Source: Flavobacterium oncorhynchi (GTDB lineage: Bacteria; Bacteroidota; Bacteroidia; Flavobacteriales; Flavobacteriaceae). Taken from it: a DNA stretch of 64,000 nucleotides. Below the pieces are notes generated by a model. It saw only the letters and a program-made list of their open reading frames with translations. It was not told where the DNA came from and made no database searches. The stretch is from positions 183,519 through 247,518 of the forward strand of contig NZ_MUHA01000007.1 in the NCBI RefSeq assembly GCF_002217355.1, given 5' to 3'. Shown in pieces: positions 61,701-64,000 of the stretch (position 1 is its first letter; each line of letters begins with the position of its first letter). The position numbers and the translations under genes are program-made.

Positions 61701-64000
61701 ATCATCGCTGAATTTATATCCTCCAGAACCATTTTCTCCTGACAATACAACAGATCCATCACTTTTTGTTTTGCAAGAAACATTTGTTTTGCTAATCTCT
61801 TTAAGGCTAGGATTTGTGATTGGATCAATTTTAACTTTTAACGGTTTCGTACATCCGTTTTTATCTTTAACCTCAAATTCATAATCACCTGCGTTACTTG
61901 TTGTAAAAGTAAACGTTCGACCTGTAGCTAACGGCGAAGGCTGATCTAATGTTCCTGCTGGTCCTGATACTTTAGTTATTGTAAACGGAAGGTATCCTCC
62001 AGTTATAGTTCCCGTAATTACAGCATCTTTTGTCGTTGGCGAAGAACAGTCAAGTTCTTTAACTGAAGGGGTTACAACTAATTCTGGCTCAATTGTAATT
62101 GAAATCTCTGGAGATTTACATCCTGCCGCATCTATAACTATAATTTTATGAAGTCCAGGTTCAACATTTTTGAAAATATGAGATGTCTGAGCTGTATCAT
62201 TATCTAAACTATAGCTAAATACACCTGTTCCGCCACTTGCTTTTACAACTAAAGTCGCTTTATTAACTTCATCATAACAATAATCTGTAGCAACATCCAA
62301 CTCTACGTCTATAACTGGCGAGGCATCTACTTTTATAGGATCTCCTGCCGGACTGATACAACCGTTAATATCTTTTACAAATAGTTCATAATCTCCTGGT
62401 AATACATCTAAAAACTCTTCATTTTTCTGAAAAATTCTGTATACACCACCAGCTGCATATCTTAATTCATATTCATAAGCACCTGATCCACCTATGGCAC
62501 TTGCCGTAATAGTAGCACCTACATCACATCTTGCAATTGTTTTTACAGAAGCATCTGCAACTATCACATCTGGTGCTTTAATAGTTGGCGAAGCTGTTAC
62601 AACGCAACCTGATCCCGCTGGAGTACTATCGAATCGCATTCTTACGTCAAAAGTACCAGCATTAAATCCTCCAACAATTAATGGGGTTACTGTAGTTGTT
62701 ACCCAATTTGCACCACCATCAATTGAATATTGATAACCATTTGCAGTATCAAAATTAGATGCTGTGATCGTTATTTCACCATCAGCGGCGCCTGTAGCAC
62801 ATGACACATCTTTAGTAGCTGTGGCAGTGGCAGTAAAAGCTTTACCTGTTGGTACATTAAAAGGAATTTCTACAATCGTTTTACATGATTTTGGCAATTG
62901 ATATACCAAAATATCATCAAGCGCTAAATCGTTACCATCTTCTCTATCACTATTTGATCTAATAACAAAATCTAGAGCAGTATTAGGACCCGGATTAATT
63001 GATAATTTATCTAAAAAGTTCCAACTTTCATTTTGAAGAATATCTGCTGTATTTACAGATGCTCCTGGAACTACGACTCCATTTTTATGTAATTCAACTG
63101 TTAGGTTTGGTTTTACTTTTTGATTTGCTTTAAGCAGCAAATTCAAAGCATAAAATTCAACTTTAATATCCTGACCAGGAATAATGTCAACAATTGGCTT
63201 TGTATATATAATACCACCTGCACCAGCTGTTTTTCCAATGTTTACTGCTAAGTATCTTCCTTCGGTATTAGCTCCACCACTGGTGTGATCTACAGGAATT
63301 GTCCATCCAAAATCAGCAGTATGATCAGGAAGTATTTTTTTTGTAACTACATATTCTCCATCGTTTAAAAGATAATCATGCCATAAACCTGCACCACAAT
63401 CAGTAATGTAGTCTTGCTTTTCCCAACAATAATTACCGTTTATACCAGCTATTTTTGCATCAGCTCCGCTGCCAAAATCTTCCTTCAATAAATTACTGTA
63501 AGTAGGCACACTAACTAATTTATACTCAACACGTACCTTATGATCTCCTGTCGTTACATTTGGAAACACATTTGGAGGTACATTTGTATTTGGAGTTGTA
63601 CTATCGTCCAAATAATAATTATATTCAAAACTAGCATTATCTGGATTATTTACAGTCACCGTAGTTGTTGCCGTACCATCACAATTAAAAGATAATGGAG
63701 CTTTAATTTCTATAATTGGAGCCACTGGAGGTAAATCTATTTTAACATCCTTCATTGGATAAATACAACCATTCTTATCTTTTATGTAAACAGTGTATGT
63801 TCCTGGAAGTTTATAAGCCCAATTATCTGTAATCCATGTTTTTTGATCATCAAAACTATAAGTATAAGGCAACACTCCTCCTTGCGGATTTGTTATACGA
63901 ATTACTCCTTCACCTGCAGGTCCACAGCCTGCTAATTCAGATACTCCAGCTGAAGCTGTTAAAGCTACATCTGGTCCTAAAATTGTAATTTCTCTAGGTA
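52749..64000 (-). CDS. sprB: giant SprB-like gliding adhesin, 5' end beyond window
   Basis: About 3,750 codons are visible and the frame stays open to 64000, so the gene is partial at its 5' end (an internal GTG at 63875 is not the start). By my count about 37 modules of roughly 80-110 residues repeat the pattern GxYxxxVKDxNGC, the SprB repeat. A non-repeat domain of about 200 residues at 62880-63490 interrupts them. The C-terminus (NYFTPNGDGVYDTW, FDRYGRIIAKYHYG, GDYWYVLKL, FVGHFTLYR) is a type B type IX sorting domain. SprB moves along the cell surface during gliding. SprF is encoded just downstream. Confidence 0.94.
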   Translation of the reverse strand, partial: PREITILGPDVALTASAGVSELAGCGPAGEGVIRITNPQGGVLPYTYSFDDQKTWITDNWAYKLPGTYTVYIKDKNGCIYPMKDVKIDLPPVAPIIEIKAPLSFNCDGTATTTVTVNNPDNASFEYNYYLDDSTTPNTNVPPNVFPNVTTGDHKVRVEYKLVSVPTYSNLLKEDFGSGADAKIAGINGNYCWEKQDYITDCGAGLWHDYLLNDGEYVVTKKILPDHTADFGWTIPVDHTSGGANTEGRYLAVNIGKTAGAGGIIYTKPIVDIIPGQDIKVEFYALNLLLKANQKVKPNLTVELHKNGVVVPGASVNTADILQNESWNFLDKLSINPGPNTALDFVIRSNSDREDGNDLALDDILVYQLPKSCKTIVEIPFNVPTGKAFTATATATKDVSCATGAADGEITITASNFDTANGYQYSIDGGANWVTTTVTPLIVGGFNAGTFDVRMRFDSTPAGSGCVVTASPTIKAPDVIVADASVKTIARCDVGATITASAIGGSGAYEYELRYAAGGVYRIFQKNEEFLDVLPGDYELFVKDINGCISPAGDPIKVDASPVIDVELDVATDYCYDEVNKATLVVKASGGTGVFSYSLDNDTAQTSHIFKNVEPGLHKIIVIDAAGCKSPEISITIEPELVVTPSVKELDCSSPTTKDAVITGTITGGYLPFTITKVSGPAGTLDQPSPLATGRTFTFTTSNAGDYEFEVKDKNGCTKPLKVKIDPITNPSLKEISKTNVSCKTKSDGSVVLSGENGSGGYKFSDDGTTFTNNTGIFFGLSEGDHTFYVKDSKGCTGQKTVTISAPDALGGSASISIPYTCAHKATISASATGGNGSFTFVLKNGTTVIASNDTGLFENLDIPGTYNVDITDGKGCPLTVPAGTIVALTPPTDMTFSNTALKCPSNTVDVTIESVTGGKGTMATFQYRISLPLTAQTLYQSDPKFTGLAPGNYTFEVKDENDCTKEVLYTIDKLPLLGISSNVDSNVKCLDDANGSIKYTISGFGNNTPYSYTVDGGTAQTGLFTPATGSSFEILVSGLAAGEHEIIVKNGKTDCEVSKKETVKAPSTKFEINLPTLSPVTCKENGKAIINVVGGWGDYEYTVTPVAAPSTPIVKTSNTFEDLADGDYKVVVKDANGCEVTQDFTIAGKTAVVASIDATSILCYTAAGATIKVTPNTQTNYVYNIIGKATQNHGTFSGLKPGKYTIRVTDTSTGCYIDLAEQTVSTELTASTNLIDAPTCKVPSIRIDGEVLGGTQDYSYTVEINGDETLDPTVYTFTGNTFTYTNNIATTATTQTTYLFKFSDAKGCTTSSTVIVEPKTDPEITSAEQGSIIYCHGDKTGSIDVVINTAKGKGPYTINVKQTSPVSFDFGTQTTGLPAGDYTITITDDNGCTGTLPAKIKEPLKIEYTVGVEYMKCDGAGFSYGSISVKDLIGGSNVANPGPPVVLDGPFTYTLTNNVGQPTQTAPHNISDARGDYTFNVLNFGIYELTVTDANDCSVTKVIPMASPPEEMDIKITGTKSCTTAELLVSVKPAVVGGPYHFALYPILSGSTPPYEYASNLGSYQDALETVDKTDPKYLQSLFTGLNPGVVYSFIVYDLATNCYYFKQAEVPTESASTLIPDVKASNVTCMDAKDGKVSFTLSGFNPATTDVKYEIFNSQTNKPLPTPVSGMVTKATAATGYDIPALLIPGTYYILFTEFDNVGGVDVCINSSKTFTISQSLTPLTLTVNLPKNDNCKAAKGVIEAFGKGGTTIDADPANGIIAVPYLYQIFDDLGPVGYDAASDTKPTAASFELALHTSNTFNKDNGHYIVYVRDAYGCIEFKEVNVLLDPEPEITAVVGNQCTATEAGFSINVNFTTVGIGQHQYSLDGGAFKPIPAAAFTISNLSSGIHSVEIKDANGCGNKVSGIEIVAPLNINADFTKLPACKLANGTITAEVTGGTISSNFKYTLVNNTVSTPDVVQLNDPIFLNQAAGNYTITVEDLGTTCSKSTVVDLLIPTDVTFTLKNTPPYCTPGQGNDANGTVEVVLAASNDNQPYKFTLIRTIPAGGIPVVQDTPLFTGLIAGTYSVTVKSDRDCEFTDNTTLIPPTPVSATFKQSKFECNGDDLKDKEIEIIPSGGQGGGIITNYKYSNNGTTWGDDNIFKVVDNQLTQTVKYYVKDTNGCIYSEEVIIAPFPILQKAVAVVINPPMDCLNDQQDIEVTITGGTNTPAAFTYQVYRDGVLIPGLIPVTGNTFVYAAKTAGHFYEFEIFDNNTTCSIMSNAVEVPVFDKIKVTASVFTNVDCNTNMTGQIQINITDYAGPYTYEILQGGLPLTPPVTGVGNSSASTSFVIPEKVYAGKNYTVSIVETAFPSCPAVSNEVEITEPPVLSGFSVKNENKNCFNGGSRVTIDLTSISGGSGGNTYAFVEDGTSPDLAYGPESVKVLDPAVNTKWDVYVKDSKGCVIKQDVTIAEDVSPSGLSVNAFSNCPSLTGTYTFTVTATTAGGAEYSIGNGFQPTGTFTVDKAGEYIVTVKDKNGCTNPVEFKVNILQPLKLITKVSTVPTCNTSSGEVTLKASGGTITPSYEFSMDGIAYFEDPATPAEYIFKGLIPGDYKFYVRDKLTNCVKIEDVKIEDATLITGFSLKPTAVTCFNSTDGTITAILEAPSAGVNDNPDYKYSIDGGITKQDSPIFTGLAAGPYRITVYSGRGCSEFADITVGTPDIISVPVPDVVPFMCTSGSNVNNFATITVNVANILGGSGNYKTFEFIKAGNPIPVKKGGEPFYVVNDLNGGIYTVNVYDSKGCMGTAPATVEVKPFIAIDAITVGVTKAITCNNPQEIKVSVSYVGATAPANLQYTLVDVDTAAGTSGTLYPKQTNTDGIFIGLPVANYLVTVTNLDTGCMVKTYHYVNEPNTFNLKIDNVVNLTCFNDNNGSVDVTFIDRVITTTPLNPDEAGPFDYIVTDAAGVTVKSGSTPNAGPFTISNLSAGEYKITATLRGTPFCSVSSYFTINRPTAALTASKTQSEITCVAGNNDGVIVASATGGWPGEYLYELRLGTSVVKRYNASPVFDKLTAGDYTVYVKDGLGCESSVSAKLDNPKPIDVKISATPKLTCFDNEDGVVTIDLVTGGSGNYTFTLHGVLTDGSVTVEQSQGARKFTGLKAGTYYVTVNDTWTCTNDSNKAVIDQPDLVKARLEIVTTETCRKAPVLRLTAVGGTGPYYYSADGITYSAASFNSFVDITLPVTTAKVQYKYFVKDSNDCKSYISNTSEFSPVPNLDFEHTSEIDIKCKGSATGSIKVIAKGGLGNYIYTLQDAAGVDITPVPTQLTPGVFTNLSVGVYKVKVTSSDCEFWSTSIEITQPNEPLVATAVPTGVTCNGYNNGKITVNANGGVGVYKYAIEPEFRQFFDKNVFENLKPGFYDILVQDENECYVFLKDVEIKEPDQLIAAEIAGSMIPEVCAGDKDGAFSIEIKGGTAPYTESLDNEKGPYLPVNGNIRDYTGLTGGKHTVYIIDSSGCSSEVEINMPLPVVLDPITEVSYHCVDNAQANMVVVKIDDSNDIADVDYSLDGTGTYQPSNVFMNITPGRHFIVARHTNGCEVPTASFDIVSYEPLALTLAEDKGVWNIIKATATGGGGDYEYSIDGVNFSTKNDFKIYKTGTYTITVRDKNGCTVSQDYYIKYIDVCLDNYFTPNGDGVYDTWGPGCTNIYDKLEFSIFDRYGRIIAKYHYGQKWDGRYNGAELPSGDYWYVLKLNDENDAREFVGHFTLYR
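62880..63490 (-). other. non-repeat domain within the SprB-like protein
   Basis: Between SprB-type repeats lies about 200 residues, from KEDFGSGADAKIAGINGNYC to LALDDILVYQLPKSCK. Text such as YLAVNIGKTAGAGGIIYTKP and NPGPNTALDFVIRSNSDRED suggests a jelly-roll (MAM/carbohydrate-binding-like) fold. It lacks the KDxNGC repeat motif. The fold assignment is by eye. Confidence 0.65.

Noticed and set aside
63875..63875. GTG at 63875 as start of the SprB-like gene
   Set aside because: The frame continues open to the window edge with repeat-like sequence (VSELAGCGPAGEG, ITNPQGG), so this is an internal codon of a larger gene.
52749..64000. SprB repeat region as a possible CRISPR array or satellite repeat
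   Set aside because: Repeats are protein-level only, diverged in DNA and in one long open frame.
1..64000. tRNA or rRNA genes
   Set aside because: No cloverleaf-like or 16S/23S-like text was recognised by reading the gaps; a tRNAscan-type run would be needed for certainty.

Overview
The window is low-GC DNA from a Bacteroidota genome, almost certainly Flavobacterium or a close relative. The evidence is several TAnnTTTG promoter elements a short way upstream of start codons, lipoproteins with SC/GC lipoboxes, SusC-style TonB receptor architecture, a gliding-motility giant adhesin (SprB type) with its SprF partner, a type IX secretion signal, and families of palindromic intergenic repeats. No rRNA, tRNA, CRISPR array, prophage or classical insertion sequence was recognised.

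Layout: (1) 31-3118, minus strand: a bacilliredoxin, then a thioredoxin-like / lycopene-cyclase-like / TPR gene run. (2) 3119-10440, a metal-homeostasis block: a TonB receptor with a CxxC-bearing plug, a thioredoxin-reductase-like flavoprotein, a MerC-like membrane protein, a divergent Fur-family regulator with twin palindromes in the shared promoter, an Nramp transporter fused to a universal-stress domain, and a DtxR/MntR regulator. (3) 10454-13795: two small unknown genes, an enoyl-CoA hydratase and a sensor histidine kinase. (4) 13969-30161, the haem block: hemJ and hemH on the minus strand, an AraC regulator with a coupled lipoprotein, then hemA, hemC, hemD, hemE, two accessory genes, hemF, and after an interruption hemB with a small c-type cytochrome. 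Together they encode the route from glutamyl-tRNA to protohaem, except the aminomutase HemL and with oxygen-dependent HemF plus HemJ. A GxxExxY-family gene sits between hemA and hemC inside a cassette bounded by a 31-bp perfect inverted repeat.

(5) 30233-41982: an effector-binding-domain protein, two tandem M13 metallopeptidases that share a copy of the same terminator, an SCO protein, a feoA-feoB operon followed by an unlisted 40-codon cysteine-rich membrane gene, an HD hydrolase, an acyl-ACP desaturase and a PlsC-type acyltransferase. (6) 42109-45873: rnpA, a DUF4349 lipoprotein, an S41 protease and a protein with two OmpA-like domains in one compact run. (7) 46000-51564: a GNAT enzyme, two lipoproteins, a LysM lytic transglycosylase and pgk. 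(8) 51731-64000: sprF and the 3' 11.25 kb of a giant SprB-like gene that runs off the right edge.

The most unusual item is the GxxExxY cassette inside the haem operon: a gene with PD-(D/E)xK-like residues, flanked by long inverted and direct repeats, resembling in plan a REP-associated mobile or domesticated element. Other points of interest are a 15-codon fossil of a second TonB receptor C-terminus at 3302-3349, the twin Fur-family operators, the Nramp-Usp fusion, tandem M13 peptidases conserved in protein but not at synonymous sites, and a ~200-residue non-repeat domain inside the SprB repeats.
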